From contig NZ_CP078079.1 of assembly GCF_020809045.1 (NCBI RefSeq), positions 2,046,001 to 2,110,000 of the forward strand: a stretch of DNA of 64,000 nt, given 5' to 3'. The stretch comes from Pseudarthrobacter sp. L1SW. GTDB taxonomy: Bacteria > Actinomycetota > Actinomycetes > Actinomycetales > Micrococcaceae. The notes beneath the pieces are model-generated. The model worked only from the letters and a program-made list of their open reading frames with translations, made no database searches and was not told the DNA's origin. The position numbers and the translations under genes were made by a program. The stretch's first letter is position 1. Each line of letters starts with the position of its first letter. Shown here one piece after another: positions 15,580 through 25,111 of this stretch.

Positions 15580-16218
15580 GTGACATCTGCGACCCATGCC
15601 CCCAGTACCCCGGCGCACCCCACGCTGAACCGCCCCAACATGGTTTCCGTCGGAACCGTTGTGTGGCTGTCCAGCGAGTTGATGTTCTTCGCCGGTCTCT
15701 TCGCCATGTACTTCACACTGCGCTCCACGAGTGCGCAGATGTGGGCCGAGGAGACAGCCAAGCTCAACTTCCCCTTTGCGCTCGTTAACACCATCGTCCT
15801 CGTGGCCAGTTCCTTTACTTGCCAGATGGGCGTCTTCGCGGCCGAACGGCTGCAGCCGCGCCGGACCGGGGGTGCGTTCCAATTCGCCCGCTGGGGTATG
15901 AACGAATGGTTCACCCTGACCTTCCTTATGGGCGCATTCTTCGTTGCCGGACAGACCACCGAGTACGCAATGCTGGTCTCTGAGCACGTCTCGCTGTCCT
16001 CCAACGCCTACGGCTCCGCCTTCTACATGACCACCGGCTTCCACGGCCTCCACGTCATCGGCGGGCTCATCGCCTTCCTGCTCATCATGGGCCGGTCCTT
16101 CGCCGCGAAGAAGTTCGGGCATTTCGAAGCGACATCAGCGATTGTCACCTCTTACTACTGGCACTTCGTGGACGTCGTGTGGATCGGCCTCTTCCTGGTC
16201 ATCTACGTACTCAAGTAG
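15580..16218 (+). CDS. ctaE: cytochrome c oxidase subunit III
   Basis: 212 aa with five to six membrane helices; subunit III of the aa3 oxidase. Characteristic segments are [42 protein letters not shown] and [21 protein letters not shown] (His/Glu of the family conserved). It heads the ctaE-qcrCAB cluster, the actinobacterial arrangement in which bc1 and aa3 form a supercomplex. The GTG at 15580 gives the proper N-terminus and lies 6 nt below a -10-like CATAAT, implying a leaderless message. Confidence 0.95.
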   Translation: MTSATHAPSTPAHPTLNRPNMVSVGTVVWLSSELMFFAGLFAMYFTLRSTSAQMWAEETAKLNFPFALVNTIVLVASSFTCQMGVFAAERLQPRRTGGAFQFARWGMNEWFTLTFLMGAFFVAGQTTEYAMLVSEHVSLSSNAYGSAFYMTTGFHGLHVIGGLIAFLLIMGRSFAAKKFGHFEATSAIVTSYYWHFVDVVWIGLFLVIYVLK

Positions 16219-16304
16219 CCAGCTTTGATTCTTTTTCTACAAGAGGCAGAATTTCAGGTAGCGGCTCCCGGAGCCGGCGCAGGATCGAATAAAGGAACCA
16301 CCAC

Positions 16305-17093
16305 GTGAAGGCACTCTCACAAAAGCGGCGTCACCCACTAGCAGCACTAGCGCTGCTCCTGATGGGGCTCCTCATCACGGGTGGGCTGTACGCCGCGGCC
16401 ACCACCGTCAACGAGGCAAAGGCCTCCACCACTTCCTACAGCGCCAATGACGTGGAAGAGGGCGGCAAGCTGTTCGCCGCCAACTGCGCCACCTGCCACG
16501 GCATGGGCGCAAGCGGAAGCCAGGACGGTCCTTCGCTGGTTGGCGTTGGCGCAGCAGCCGTTGACTTCCAAGTGGGCACCGGCCGCATGCCGATGCAGAT
16601 GAACGGCCCCCAGGCCATGAAGAAGCCCGTCCAGTTCAACGATGAGCAGACCCGGCAGCTTTCAGCCTATGTTGCTTCCCTGGGCGCCGGCCCGGCAGTT
16701 CCCGAAGAAAGCCTGCTTGATGAAGGCGGTGACGCCGCTGCCGGCGGCGAACTGTTCCGCACCAACTGCGCCATGTGCCACAACGCGGCTGCTGCCGGTG
16801 GTGCCCTGACCCGCGGCAAGTTCGCCCCGGCCCTGGCGGACGTATCCGGCAAGCACATCTACGAAGCCATGGCCACCGGCCCGCAGAACATGCCCGTGTT
16901 CAGCGATTCGAACATCACCCCTGAAGGCAAGCGCGACATCATCACCTTCCTGAAGCAGATCGAGACCACCGGTTCGCCCGGCGGAGCAGACCTCGGATCC
17001 TTGGGCCCGGTGGCAGAAGGCCTGTTTGTCTGGGTTGCCGGCCTCGGTGTCATCATCGCCTTCACTATCTGGCTGACTTCCCGGACCTCTTGA
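16305..17093 (+). CDS. qcrC: cytochrome bc1 diheme cytochrome c subunit QcrC
   Basis: 262 aa. An N-terminal signal anchor (about residues 11-31) and a C-terminal membrane helix (about 236-257) flank two c-type heme domains with CATCH at 61-65 and CAMCH at 155-159. In actinobacteria this diheme protein replaces soluble cytochrome c and passes electrons directly from the Rieske protein to CtaC. GTG start at 16305 after AAGGAACC. It is the second gene of the ctaE-qcrCAB operon. Confidence 0.95.
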   Translation: MKALSQKRRHPLAALALLLMGLLITGGLYAAATTVNEAKASTTSYSANDVEEGGKLFAANCATCHGMGASGSQDGPSLVGVGAAAVDFQVGTGRMPMQMNGPQAMKKPVQFNDEQTRQLSAYVASLGAGPAVPEESLLDEGGDAAAGGELFRTNCAMCHNAAAAGGALTRGKFAPALADVSGKHIYEAMATGPQNMPVFSDSNITPEGKRDIITFLKQIETTGSPGGADLGSLGPVAEGLFVWVAGLGVIIAFTIWLTSRTS

Positions 17094-17191
17094 CCCCGGG
17101 GAACCACCACACACTTCTGCTGATCCTTCAGCAGCTTGATATTAGAAACTAACCCGGCAACCGCCGGGACGAGAGAAGGATGAGGCGAATT

Positions 17192-18265
17192 ATGGGCAAC
17201 CATAGTGACGGCAGTCCGAACCACTCGGGCACCGTAGCTACGGCTGGTCAGAATGAGGTGGAGAAATTCCAGGATCCTGGAATCCCTCCGCACCGTTTGC
17301 GCCTGGCTGACACGGACCCGAAGGCCGCAAAGCGGGCAGAACGGCAGGTCGCCTTACTATTTGGCATCTCTGTTGTTGGAACCCTGATCTTCCTGGTGGC
17401 GTACTTCGCCATCGACCTGGGAGGCGAAGACTCGAGCATCGGCACCATAAGGCTGCAGAACATGCTGCTCGGCCTTGGCACCGCATTTGCCATGCTTGGC
17501 ATCGGTACCGGCATTGTGCACTGGGCCAAGGCCCTCATGCCGGACCACGAAGTCTCCGAGGAACGCCACGCGATCCGCTACGAGGAGGACCGCCAGGCGG
17601 CGGTCCGCATTGTCGATGACATCGTCGAAGAGACGGGCATCAAGCGCCGTCCGCTGATCCGGAACACCCTCCTGGGTGCTGTTGCCCTGGCGCCGCTGCC
17701 GGCCATCGCCATGTTCGGTGACCTCGGACCGCGTCCGGACAACAAGCTGGCCCACACCATGTGGGCACCCCAGGAAGGCAAGCTCAAGCGGCTTGCCCGT
17801 GATCCTGACGGGACGCCCATCAAGGCTTCCGACGTCACCATCGGCTCCGCTTTCCACGTCATCCCGGAAGGGCTGAACGAACTCCACGAGGGCAAGCTCA
17901 ACGAAAAGGCCAAGGCAGTTGTGCTGCTTATGCGGCTGGACCCGGCATCGCTGAACCCCTCCGAGGGCCGTGAGGACTGGGGCTACAACGGCATCGTTGC
18001 CTACTCCAAGATCTGCACCCATGTCGGCTGCCCTGTTGCTCTGTACGAGCAGCAGACGCACCACCTGCTGTGCCCGTGCCACCAGTCCACCTTCGACCTC
18101 ACCCAAGAGTGCAAGGTGATCTTCGGCCCCGCCAGCCGGCCTCTCCCCCAGCTGCCCATCGCAGTTGACGACGAGGGCTACTTGGTCGCCACGAGCGACT
18201 TCAAAGAACCCGTAGGACCAAGTTACTGGGAGCGTGATATGCATGAGCGCAGCATCAACAGCTGA
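17192..18265 (+). CDS. qcrA: cytochrome bc1 Rieske iron-sulfur subunit QcrA
   Basis: 357 aa. Three membrane helices in the N-terminal half, characteristic of the actinobacterial Rieske protein, precede the [2Fe-2S] domain. The cluster ligands are in CTHVGCPVALYE and CPCHQSTFD. It oxidises menaquinol and hands electrons to QcrC. ATG 17192 is preferred over 17180 because GAGG lies 6 nt before it, while the earlier codon touches its only ribosome site. Its last 23 bp overlap the qcrB start. Confidence 0.93.
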   Translation: MGNHSDGSPNHSGTVATAGQNEVEKFQDPGIPPHRLRLADTDPKAAKRAERQVALLFGISVVGTLIFLVAYFAIDLGGEDSSIGTIRLQNMLLGLGTAFAMLGIGTGIVHWAKALMPDHEVSEERHAIRYEEDRQAAVRIVDDIVEETGIKRRPLIRNTLLGAVALAPLPAIAMFGDLGPRPDNKLAHTMWAPQEGKLKRLARDPDGTPIKASDVTIGSAFHVIPEGLNELHEGKLNEKAKAVVLLMRLDPASLNPSEGREDWGYNGIVAYSKICTHVGCPVALYEQQTHHLLCPCHQSTFDLTQECKVIFGPASRPLPQLPIAVDDEGYLVATSDFKEPVGPSYWERDMHERSINS

Positions 18266-19913
18266 GCCGGCTTTCGTCGCCAAAACCAAGACGGGGCGGT
18301 TTACCGACTTCGTCGATGCACGTGTGGGCGGTTCCGGGATCCTCCGCGAATTCGGCCGCAAGGTCTTCCCGGACCACTGGTCCTTCATGTTCGGCGAAGT
18401 GGCCCTCTACTCGTTTGTCATCCTCCTGCTTTCGGGCACGTTCCTGACATTCTTCTTTGATCCGTCCATGGCGGAGACGCACTACGACGGGTCGTACGTT
18501 CCGCTGAAGGGCGTCGAGATGTCCGTGGCGTACAGCTCGTCGCTCGACATCTCCTTTGACATCCGCGGCGGCCTGTTTATGCGCCAGGTCCACCACTGGG
18601 CAGCACTGCTGTTCGTGGCGTCCATCGCAGTGCACATGCTGAGGGTCTTTTTCACCGGCGCCTTCCGCAAGCCCCGCGAAATGAACTGGGTGGTGGGTGG
18701 CGTCCTGCTCATCCTCGCCATGGCCGCCGGCTTCACCGGCTACTCACTCCCTGATGACCTGCTCTCCGGAAACGGCCTGCGCATCATCGACGGCGTGATC
18801 AAGTCCATCCCGGTCATCGGCACCTACATCTCGTTCTTCCTCTTTGGAGGAGAATTCCCGGGCACGGCCATCATCGGGCGCCTGTACATGCTCCACATCC
18901 TGCTGGTGCCGGCACTGATCCTGCTCATGATCGTCCTGCACCTTTTCATGGTGGTTGTCCACAAGCACACCCAGTACCCCGGCCCCGGCCGCAACGACAA
19001 CAACGTTGTCGGCTACCCCCTGGGTCCGGTCTATGCAGCCAAGGCCGGCGGATTCTTCTTCATCGTCTTCGGCGTCCTGGCCCTGATGGCAGGCTTCTTC
19101 ACGATCAACCCGATCTGGAACTACGGGCCCTACGACCCCTCCCCCGTATCCGCCGGTACCCAGCCCGACTGGTACATCGGATTTGTTGACGGCGCACTGC
19201 GCCTGATGCCGGGCGTCATTGGCGACTTCCACTTCGAGTACGTGATCTTCGGCTACACGCTCACGCTGAACGTCCTGCTCCCGGCCCTGGTCCCGGCGGG
19301 TATCCTGTTCACGATCATGTTCATGTACCCGTGGATCGAACGGTGGGTCACCAAGGACGAGCGCGAGCACCACGTCCTTGACCGTCCCCGGAACGCGCCC
19401 ACCCGTACGGCCATCGGTATGGCTGGCTTCGTCTGGTACTGCGTCATGTGGGCAGCTGCAGGCTCCGACCTCATTGCAACCCACTTCCATGTCTCCCTGA
19501 ACGACGTCACGTACTGGCTGCGGGCCCTGTTCTTCGTCGGGCCGATTATTGCCTTCGTCGTTACCAAGCGTGTGGCCTTGGCCCTTCAGCGCAAGGACCG
19601 GGAGATCGCCCTGCACGGACGCGAGACGGGCCGTATTGTCCGCCTCCCGCACGGGGAGTTCATCGAGGTCCACGCTCCCCTGGATGAGTACAAGCGCTAC
19701 AAGCTGGTCGGCTTCGAATCGCCTGAAGTTCTTCCTGCCGTACCGAACGAACACGGCGTGGTGACCCGTAAGGAGAAGCGCCGCGCATTCCTGTCGAAGT
19801 GGTTCTTCGAGGACCGCGTTGCGCCGGCAACTCCCGCTGAGCTTGAAGCTGCGCACGGCCACGGCCACGCTGCAGTGGAAGCACCTGAGGAAGCAAAGAG
19901 CCTGTCCCACTAG
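18243..19913 (+). CDS. qcrB: cytochrome bc1 cytochrome b subunit QcrB
   Basis: 556 aa multi-helix membrane protein, the target of Q203-type inhibitors in mycobacteria. The two heme b ligand pairs are visible in RQVHHWAALLFVASIAVHMLR and HILLVPALILLMIVLHLFMVVVHKH. It is longer than mitochondrial cytochrome b because of the actinobacterial C-terminal extension (basic, ending in a His/Gly/Glu-rich tail). It overlaps qcrA by 23 bp, so translation is probably coupled. A strong terminator follows at 19931. Confidence 0.95.
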   Translation: MSAASTAEPAFVAKTKTGRFTDFVDARVGGSGILREFGRKVFPDHWSFMFGEVALYSFVILLLSGTFLTFFFDPSMAETHYDGSYVPLKGVEMSVAYSSSLDISFDIRGGLFMRQVHHWAALLFVASIAVHMLRVFFTGAFRKPREMNWVVGGVLLILAMAAGFTGYSLPDDLLSGNGLRIIDGVIKSIPVIGTYISFFLFGGEFPGTAIIGRLYMLHILLVPALILLMIVLHLFMVVVHKHTQYPGPGRNDNNVVGYPLGPVYAAKAGGFFFIVFGVLALMAGFFTINPIWNYGPYDPSPVSAGTQPDWYIGFVDGALRLMPGVIGDFHFEYVIFGYTLTLNVLLPALVPAGILFTIMFMYPWIERWVTKDEREHHVLDRPRNAPTRTAIGMAGFVWYCVMWAAAGSDLIATHFHVSLNDVTYWLRALFFVGPIIAFVVTKRVALALQRKDREIALHGRETGRIVRLPHGEFIEVHAPLDEYKRYKLVGFESPEVLPAVPNEHGVVTRKEKRRAFLSKWFFEDRVAPATPAELEAAHGHGHAAVEAPEEAKSLSH

Positions 19914-19930
19914 GGTTCATATGGCAAAGC

Positions 19931-19975
19931 AGGAAGGCCCGGTCCAATGTGGACCGGGCCTTCCTTTTTGTCTTT
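19931..19975 (+). terminator. intrinsic terminator after qcrB
   Basis: A perfect 15-bp stem (AGGAAGGCCCGGTCC at 19931-19945 and its complement at 19951-19965) with loop AATGT is followed by TTTTGTCTTTT. It closes the ctaE-qcrCAB operon. The stem is symmetric, so it may also stop transcripts from the convergent gntR gene. Confidence 0.9.
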
Positions 19976-20033
19976 TACCTGGCTGCTGTTGCAGCCATGG
20001 GCTGCACGGCGTGTCTCCGCGGCAACAGTCGTC

Positions 20034-20804
20034 TCAGTGGTTTCGCGACCGGCGGGCACCGGGCCGCTGCAGCGGAACCCACAGCTTGTATCTGTCCGCG
20101 CGGTAGTACGAAACGGAATAGTCAACCATTGCCCGGGCAACGAATGCATGCCGCTGGATCTTCAGAAGCGGCGCACCCACTTCAACGTTCAGCAACCGGG
20201 CCGTGGACGGGGACGCCGCGGTAGCCTCGATCATGTCCTCGCCCCACTCCATCACCAGCCCGAATTGCTCGCTGAGGACGTTGTACAGCGAGGTGGGCGG
20301 TTCGCCGTCGAGCAGGCCCGGCACCCGGTGCGCTGGAATGAAGTTCTCGTCAACGCTCATGGGTTCCCCGTCGGCCAGCAGCAGGCGCCGGAAACGCACC
20401 AACGGGGTTCCTTCGTCCAGCTGCAGTTCGCGGGCAAGGAACGCACTGGCAGCAATCTGCTCAAAGCTCAGGACCTTCGCCGCGGGAACCATCCCCCGCC
20501 GCTGCATCTCCTCGCTGTAGGAGGTCAGCTTTACCTGGAGATCGAGCTTCGGCCGGCGGACGAAGGTCCCCAAACCAACCACCCGCTCAATCACTTCTTC
20601 GCCAACCAGCGCATCAATGGCCTGGCGCACGGTCATGCGGGCAAGGCCAAACCGTTCGGCGAGATCCCTCTCGGAGGGCAGGGCCGATCCGGGCGGGCAG
20701 GAGTCGGCGATGTACGTCCGCAGGATCTCACGCAACTGTACGTAGATTGCCGTGCCACTGCCCCGGTCAATTTCGCCACCGATGGCTGCCGCGCTAGCAG
20801 GCAT
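20034..20804 (-). CDS. GntR-family regulator with UTRA domain (HutC/DasR-like)
   Basis: 256 aa. The N-terminal winged helix (YVQLREILRTYIADSCPPGSALPSERDLAERFGLARMTVRQAID) is followed by a UTRA ligand domain (about residues 95-240; LTSYSEEMQRRGMVP, then ADGEPMSVDENFIP). It ends with SVSYYRADRYKLWVPLQRP, very like the end of Streptomyces DasR. DasR-type proteins respond to aminosugar phosphates and control PTS genes. The gene is divergent from ptsH with a dre-like palindrome between them, which supports that role. GGGGAG precedes ATG 20802-20804. Confidence 0.85.
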   Translation of the reverse strand: MPASAAAIGGEIDRGSGTAIYVQLREILRTYIADSCPPGSALPSERDLAERFGLARMTVRQAIDALVGEEVIERVVGLGTFVRRPKLDLQVKLTSYSEEMQRRGMVPAAKVLSFEQIAASAFLARELQLDEGTPLVRFRRLLLADGEPMSVDENFIPAHRVPGLLDGEPPTSLYNVLSEQFGLVMEWGEDMIEATAASPSTARLLNVEVGAPLLKIQRHAFVARAMVDYSVSYYRADRYKLWVPLQRPGARRSRNH

Positions 20805-20846
20805 GGGTCATCTCCCCTGCATTGAAGTTCACCCTCCAATTTTAGG

Positions 20847-20862
20847 TCAGGTCTAGACCAGC
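20847..20862. promoter_or_regulatory. dre-like operator (DasR-type binding site)
   Basis: TCAGGTCTAGACCAGC matches the known DasR consensus ACTGGTCTAGACCAGT at 13 of 16 positions and contains the perfect palindrome GGTCTAGACC (20850-20859). It lies between the divergent GntR-family gene and ptsH, where a PTS-controlling repressor would act. Confidence 0.65.
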
Positions 20863-20968
20863 TTTGGCCACCCTGCCCAGCGGTTTAGCAGGGCCGGGTG
20901 GCAGGCCCTATATTTGACATGAAAACGCGATGTCGACGGCGGGGGGCCGTCATAACGAAGGAGTCCCT

Positions 20969-21262
20969 TTGCCAACACATAAGGCCGTGGTCAAAGCCCC
21001 GGTGGGGCTGCACGCCCGACCTGCCGCAGTCTTCGTCCGGGCTGTTACGGAAACCGGACTGCCAGTAACCATTTCGAAGGCGGGCACCCCTGATGTTGAC
21101 GCCCGCTCGCTCCTGCAGGTGATGGCGGCGGACTTTCACCAGGGATGCAAAGTGGAACTGGGCATCAGCGACGCCGCGCTCAGCGGCGCGGTGGGCCGCC
21201 AGAAGGCCGAGGATGCCCTCCGGGCGCTCGGTGAGCTGCTGGAGTCGCAGGGCAGCGCCTAG
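20969..21262 (+). CDS. ptsH: phosphocarrier protein HPr
   Basis: 97 aa sugar phosphotransferase carrier. The phosphorylated His15 sits in GLHARPAAVFV, and a Ser46-equivalent lies in VDARSLLQVM. It relays phosphate from EI to sugar-specific EIIA proteins. No EI or EII gene is adjacent. The start is a TTG (20969-20971) behind AAGGAG; the N-terminal MPTHKAVV then fits the family. TATATT (20909-20914) with TTAGCA 18 bp upstream is a possible promoter. A dre-like site lies about 110 bp upstream. Confidence 0.93.
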   Translation: MPTHKAVVKAPVGLHARPAAVFVRAVTETGLPVTISKAGTPDVDARSLLQVMAADFHQGCKVELGISDAALSGAVGRQKAEDALRALGELLESQGSA

Positions 21263-21285
21263 GACTTGCCAAGTGCCTTAACTAG

Positions 21286-21320
21286 GACGTCGGGCCCCAC
21301 CAAAGGTGGGGCCCGACGTC
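21286..21320. terminator. strong hairpin between ptsH and ctaF (no U-tract)
   Basis: A perfect 16-bp stem (21286-21301 with 21305-21320) around loop AAA lies between two convergent genes. No T-run follows on either strand, so it would be a bidirectional hairpin terminator of the U-poor type or an RNA-end stabiliser. Confidence 0.7.
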
Positions 21321-21337
21321 GTTATGAGCAAGAAGCG

Positions 21338-21739
21338 CTAGTGTGCGTGGTCTCCGCGGCTGTATTCGTACACCCAGCCAATAAGTGCCACGACAGCCAG
21401 TCCGCCTGCAATGAACACAATCCAGAAACCGACTGCAAGGCCAAGGAAGCCCGTGGCGCAGGCAATGCCCAGGACCAGCGGCCACCAGCTCCAGGGGCTG
21501 AAGTGCCCCTGCTCGCCGGCGCCCTCGTGGATCTCAGCATCGCTGCGGTCCTCGGGACGCATGCCGACACGCTTGCCGGTGAATCCGAGGTATCCGCCGA
21601 TCATGCCGGCGAGACCGCCCACCAGCAGGATGCCGAGGATGCCCACCCACTCACCCCAGTTGGTGAGGAAGCCGTATACCAGGGACACCGGGACGAAGAA
21701 GAAAACTCCGGCACCAAAAATCCAAGATTCAATTTTCAT
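21338..21739 (-). CDS. ctaF: cytochrome c oxidase subunit IV (actinobacterial CtaF)
   Basis: 133 aa with four predicted helices in two hairpins; the first is KIESWIFGAGVFFFVPVSLVYGFLT and the last WPLVLGIACATGFLGLAVGFWIVFI. This small subunit is specific to actinobacterial aa3 oxidases. It starts 2 nt after the ctaD stop, so ctaC-ctaD-ctaF form one operon. Confidence 0.93.
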   Translation of the reverse strand: MKIESWIFGAGVFFFVPVSLVYGFLTNWGEWVGILGILLVGGLAGMIGGYLGFTGKRVGMRPEDRSDAEIHEGAGEQGHFSPWSWWPLVLGIACATGFLGLAVGFWIVFIAGGLAVVALIGWVYEYSRGDHAH

Positions 21740-21741
21740 TG

Positions 21742-23463
21742 TCAGTTGTCCCTCTGGTCGGCGTTTCCGAGTACCTTGGCGGCCGGAGCCGGCGACTCAA
21801 CGGTGTGGACCTGGCGGAGTTCCGGGTGGTGCAGGTCCAGGGCGGGCCGCTCCGAGCGGATCCTGGGCAGCGAGGTGAAGTTGTGCCGCGGCGGCGGGCA
21901 GGACGTGGCCCATTCCAGTGACGCGCCGAAGCCCCACGGATCATCCACCTGGACCTTTTCAGCGCTGCGCCACGTGATGTACACGTTCCAGAAGAACGGA
22001 ATCAGCGAGGCACCCAGGACGAACGAGGCCACCGTGGAGAACTGGTTCATCCAGGTGAAGTTGTCCTCCACCAGGTAGTCCGCGTACCGGCGGGGCATGC
22101 CCTCGACGCCCAGCCAGTGCTGGATGAGGAACGTGCCGTGGAAGCCCAGGAAGAGGAGCCAGAAGTGGATCTTGCCCAGGCGTTCATTGAGCATCTTCCC
22201 GGTGAACTTGGGCCACCAGAAGTAGAACCCGGCGAACATGGCAAACACCACGGTGCCGAACACCACGTAGTGGAAGTGCGCCACCACGAAGTAGGAATCG
22301 GAGACGTGGAAGTCCAGCGGCGGGGAGGCCAGGATGATGCCGGTCAGGCCGCCGAACAGGAACGTGATCAGGAAGCCGATGCTCCAGAGCATCGGAGTCT
22401 CGAAGGTCAGCGAGCCGCGCCACATGGTGCCGATCCAGTTGAAGAACTTCACGCCGGTGGGGACCGCGATGAGCATGGTCATGAAGGCGAAGAACGGCAG
22501 GAGCACGGCGCCGGTGACGTACATGTGGTGGGCCCACACGGTGACGGACAGCGCGGCGATGGCGATCGTTGCGTAAACCAGGCCCTTGTAGCCGAAGATC
22601 GGCTTACGGCTGAAGACCGGGAAGATCTCCGAAACAATACCGAAGAACGGCAGCGCGATGATGTACACCTCGGGGTGGCCGAAGAACCAGAACAGGTGCT
22701 GCCAAAGGACGGCACCGCCGTTCTCAGGATCGAAGATGTGGGCACCGAAGCGGCGGTCCGCGCCAAGGGCGAACAGTGCTGCCGCCAGCGGCGGGAAGGC
22801 CATCAGGACCAGTATGGACGTCACCAGGGCGTTCCACGTGAAGATCGGCATCCGCCACATCGTCATGCCCGGGGCGCGCATGCAGACAATTGTGGTGATG
22901 AAGTTGACCGCACCCAGGATGGTGCCGAAGCCCGACAGCGCCAGGCCAAAGACCCACAGGTCCCCGCCGATGCCGGGGCTGAAGGTGGTGTTGGAGAGCG
23001 GCGCGTAGGCGAACCAGCCGAACGACGCCGCGCCCTGCGGGGTGATGAAGCCGGACACCGCAATGGTGGAGCCGAAGAGGAAGAACCAGAACGCCAGCGC
23101 ATTTAGGCGCGGGAACGCGACGTCCGGCGCGCCGATCTGCAGCGGCATGATGACGTTCGTAAACCCGGCGAAGAGTGGCGTTGCGAACATCAGCAGCATC
23201 ACGGTGCCGTGCATGGTGAACAGCTGGTTGTACTGTTCCTTGGTCTGCAGGATCTGCATCCCGGGCTCGAACAGCTCAGCACGGATGAGCAACGCCATGA
23301 CGCCGCCAAGGCAGAAGAACACGAAGGATGCGATCAGGTACATGTACCCGATGGTCTTGTGGTCGGTGGAGGTGATCCAGTTGACGACGATGCGTCCCTT
23401 GGACTTCGGAACCACGGGAGCTGCGAGGACTCCGGTGGGTGCGGATTGAGTGTACGTGGCCAC
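21742..23463 (-). CDS. ctaD: cytochrome c oxidase subunit I
   Basis: 573 aa, twelve-helix catalytic subunit of the aa3 oxidase. The heme-copper centre is evident: [17 protein letters not shown] (His-Tyr pair), WAHHMYVTG (CuB His pair) and HFHYVVFG for the heme ligands. The ESEN-type residue pattern is replaced by the actinobacterial form. The last 40 residues form an Ala/Pro-rich tail. It is flanked by ctaC (10 nt) and ctaF (2 nt). Confidence 0.96.
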   Translation of the reverse strand: MATYTQSAPTGVLAAPVVPKSKGRIVVNWITSTDHKTIGYMYLIASFVFFCLGGVMALLIRAELFEPGMQILQTKEQYNQLFTMHGTVMLLMFATPLFAGFTNVIMPLQIGAPDVAFPRLNALAFWFFLFGSTIAVSGFITPQGAASFGWFAYAPLSNTTFSPGIGGDLWVFGLALSGFGTILGAVNFITTIVCMRAPGMTMWRMPIFTWNALVTSILVLMAFPPLAAALFALGADRRFGAHIFDPENGGAVLWQHLFWFFGHPEVYIIALPFFGIVSEIFPVFSRKPIFGYKGLVYATIAIAALSVTVWAHHMYVTGAVLLPFFAFMTMLIAVPTGVKFFNWIGTMWRGSLTFETPMLWSIGFLITFLFGGLTGIILASPPLDFHVSDSYFVVAHFHYVVFGTVVFAMFAGFYFWWPKFTGKMLNERLGKIHFWLLFLGFHGTFLIQHWLGVEGMPRRYADYLVEDNFTWMNQFSTVASFVLGASLIPFFWNVYITWRSAEKVQVDDPWGFGASLEWATSCPPPRHNFTSLPRIRSERPALDLHHPELRQVHTVESPAPAAKVLGNADQRDN

Positions 23464-23473
23464 GTCGCTCCCC

Positions 23474-24346
23474 TTACTTAATTTCGTTCACGTTCGGGTT
23501 GCGGTCGTACTCGACGCCGAGGAGACCCGTGTTGCCCGCTTCGCGCAGATCGTTCATGTGGGCCTGGAATTCGGATTCCGACACCACCTTCACGCGGAAC
23601 AGCATTTCGGAGTGGTACTCGCCGCAAAGTTCGGCACACTTGCCGTCGTAGGTGCCCTCTTTAGTGGGGGTGAACCTGATGTAGTTGGTCTTGCCCGGGA
23701 TCATGTCGCGCTTCTGGAGGAAGGCGGGTACCCAGAAGGAGTGGATGACGTCGCGTGCGTTGAGCTCGAGGTCAACGGACTTGTTGACCGGCAGGTACAG
23801 CGTGGGCAGCTTTTCCTTGTCGATGGTGTTGCCCGTGAGGTGCGCCTGAACCCCGGCCTCGTGGACGTCCTCCTGGATGACGTCGCCGGCCTTGTAGTTG
23901 AAGTCCCATGCCCACTGCTTGCCGCGGACGTCAACAACGACGTCGGCTGGCTGGGAGCGGTTGTCAATCGCCTGCTGGTCACGGTCGGTGAAGTAGAAGA
24001 ACACCACGACCATGAACAGGGGGATGGTCAGGTAGAAGACTTCAAGGGGCAGGTTGAAGCTGGTCTGCCGCGGGAACCCGACGGTTCCCTTCCGGCGGCG
24101 GTATGCAACAAGGCACCACACGATCAGTCCCCAGGTAATGATGCCCACAACCAGAGCGGCAATCCATGAGTTGACCCAGAGGTCCATGATGCGGTCGGTG
24201 TTGCTGGTGGTGCCACGTTCAGTGGGCAGCCACCCCTTCTCTACCTCTGGCGAACATCCGGTCAAAACCAACGCGCCGGCAATTGCCAAGCTTGAGATCG
24301 TTGTGATCGTTTTGCGTCGGCTGCCGGTTCGGTTCTGCGAACTCAC
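23474..24346 (-). CDS. ctaC: cytochrome c oxidase subunit II
   Basis: 290 aa lipoprotein subunit carrying the CuA centre. A signal peptide with lipobox ALVLTGCS precedes two membrane helices. The CuA ligands are in [16 protein letters not shown] near the C-terminus, with the upstream His in DVIHSFWVP. It accepts electrons from QcrC. GTG start (24344-24346) behind AGGAAGG. First gene of ctaC-ctaD-ctaF. Confidence 0.96.
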   Translation of the reverse strand: MSSQNRTGSRRKTITTISSLAIAGALVLTGCSPEVEKGWLPTERGTTSNTDRIMDLWVNSWIAALVVGIITWGLIVWCLVAYRRRKGTVGFPRQTSFNLPLEVFYLTIPLFMVVVFFYFTDRDQQAIDNRSQPADVVVDVRGKQWAWDFNYKAGDVIQEDVHEAGVQAHLTGNTIDKEKLPTLYLPVNKSVDLELNARDVIHSFWVPAFLQKRDMIPGKTNYIRFTPTKEGTYDGKCAELCGEYHSEMLFRVKVVSESEFQAHMNDLREAGNTGLLGVEYDRNPNVNEIK

Positions 24347-24532
24347 AGACGGCCCTTCCTACTTGTTGCTGTTGTCCGGGCAGCCTTGGCCGCCCCGGGC
24401 ACACTAAAAGTTTTACTACTCGGTGTAGAGCTTACCGCTCCGCCGGGCGTTTCGCCCACATGTCGGCGCCGTGCCTCCGTACCGATATTTTCGGCAGGAG
24501 ATCCGGCGCCGGCATCGGGCGAAATAACCGGC

Positions 24533-24922
24533 TTAGTGGAACGAATCGCCGCACGCGCAGGAGCCGCCGGCGTTCGGGTTGTCGATGGTGAAGCCCTGCT
24601 TGGAGATGGTGTCCTCGAAGTCGATGCTGGCGCCGCTGAGGTACGGAACGCTCATCTTGTCGACGACAACTTCGACGCCGTCGTAGTCGCGGACTGCGTC
24701 TCCGTCCAGGAGCCGCTCATCGAAGTAGAGCTGGTAGATCAGTCCGGAGCAGCCGCCGGGCTGCACTGCAACCCGGAGGCGCAGATCCGTACGGCCTTCC
24801 TGCTCGAGAAGGCTGCGTACCTTGCCTGCGGCGACGTCGGTCAGCTTGACCTCGTGGACGGGCAGTTCGTCACTGGCCGTGCTGGTGGTACCGGTGCTGT
24901 TCTCATTGGTTGCGGTGCTCAT
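24533..24922 (-). CDS. erpA: iron-sulfur cluster insertion protein ErpA/HesB
   Basis: 129 aa A-type Fe-S carrier. The three conserved Cys are C58 in QPGGCSG and C122/C124 in GGSCACGDSF. A Thr/Ser-rich N-terminal extension of about 20 residues precedes the core. It would deliver clusters to apoproteins such as respiratory Fe-S proteins. ATG 24920-24922 is preceded by AAGAAGG. It is separated from ctaC by 186 bp and is probably its own unit. Confidence 0.93.
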   Translation of the reverse strand: MSTATNENSTGTTSTASDELPVHEVKLTDVAAGKVRSLLEQEGRTDLRLRVAVQPGGCSGLIYQLYFDERLLDGDAVRDYDGVEVVVDKMSVPYLSGASIDFEDTISKQGFTIDNPNAGGSCACGDSFH

Positions 24923-25111
24923 TTGGCCTACCTTCTTAGGACGGTCTGGCGGCGCCGCGCTGGCGGCGCCTGCCCCTACGGTTTCGGTATGGGCTATAGC
25001 TACATGCTACGCGGGGCGGAGGTGTAGCTCTAACTCCTGAACGTAACCATGGAAGGTCCCGGGTTGTTCCCCGGGACGGTCCTGCACAGGGCCCCAACCG
25101 GTGCCGCTGCC

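Noticed and set aside
22117-23106. Open frame opposite ctaD
   Set aside because: Low-complexity Glu/His/Gly/Asp-rich translation typical of an antisense shadow.
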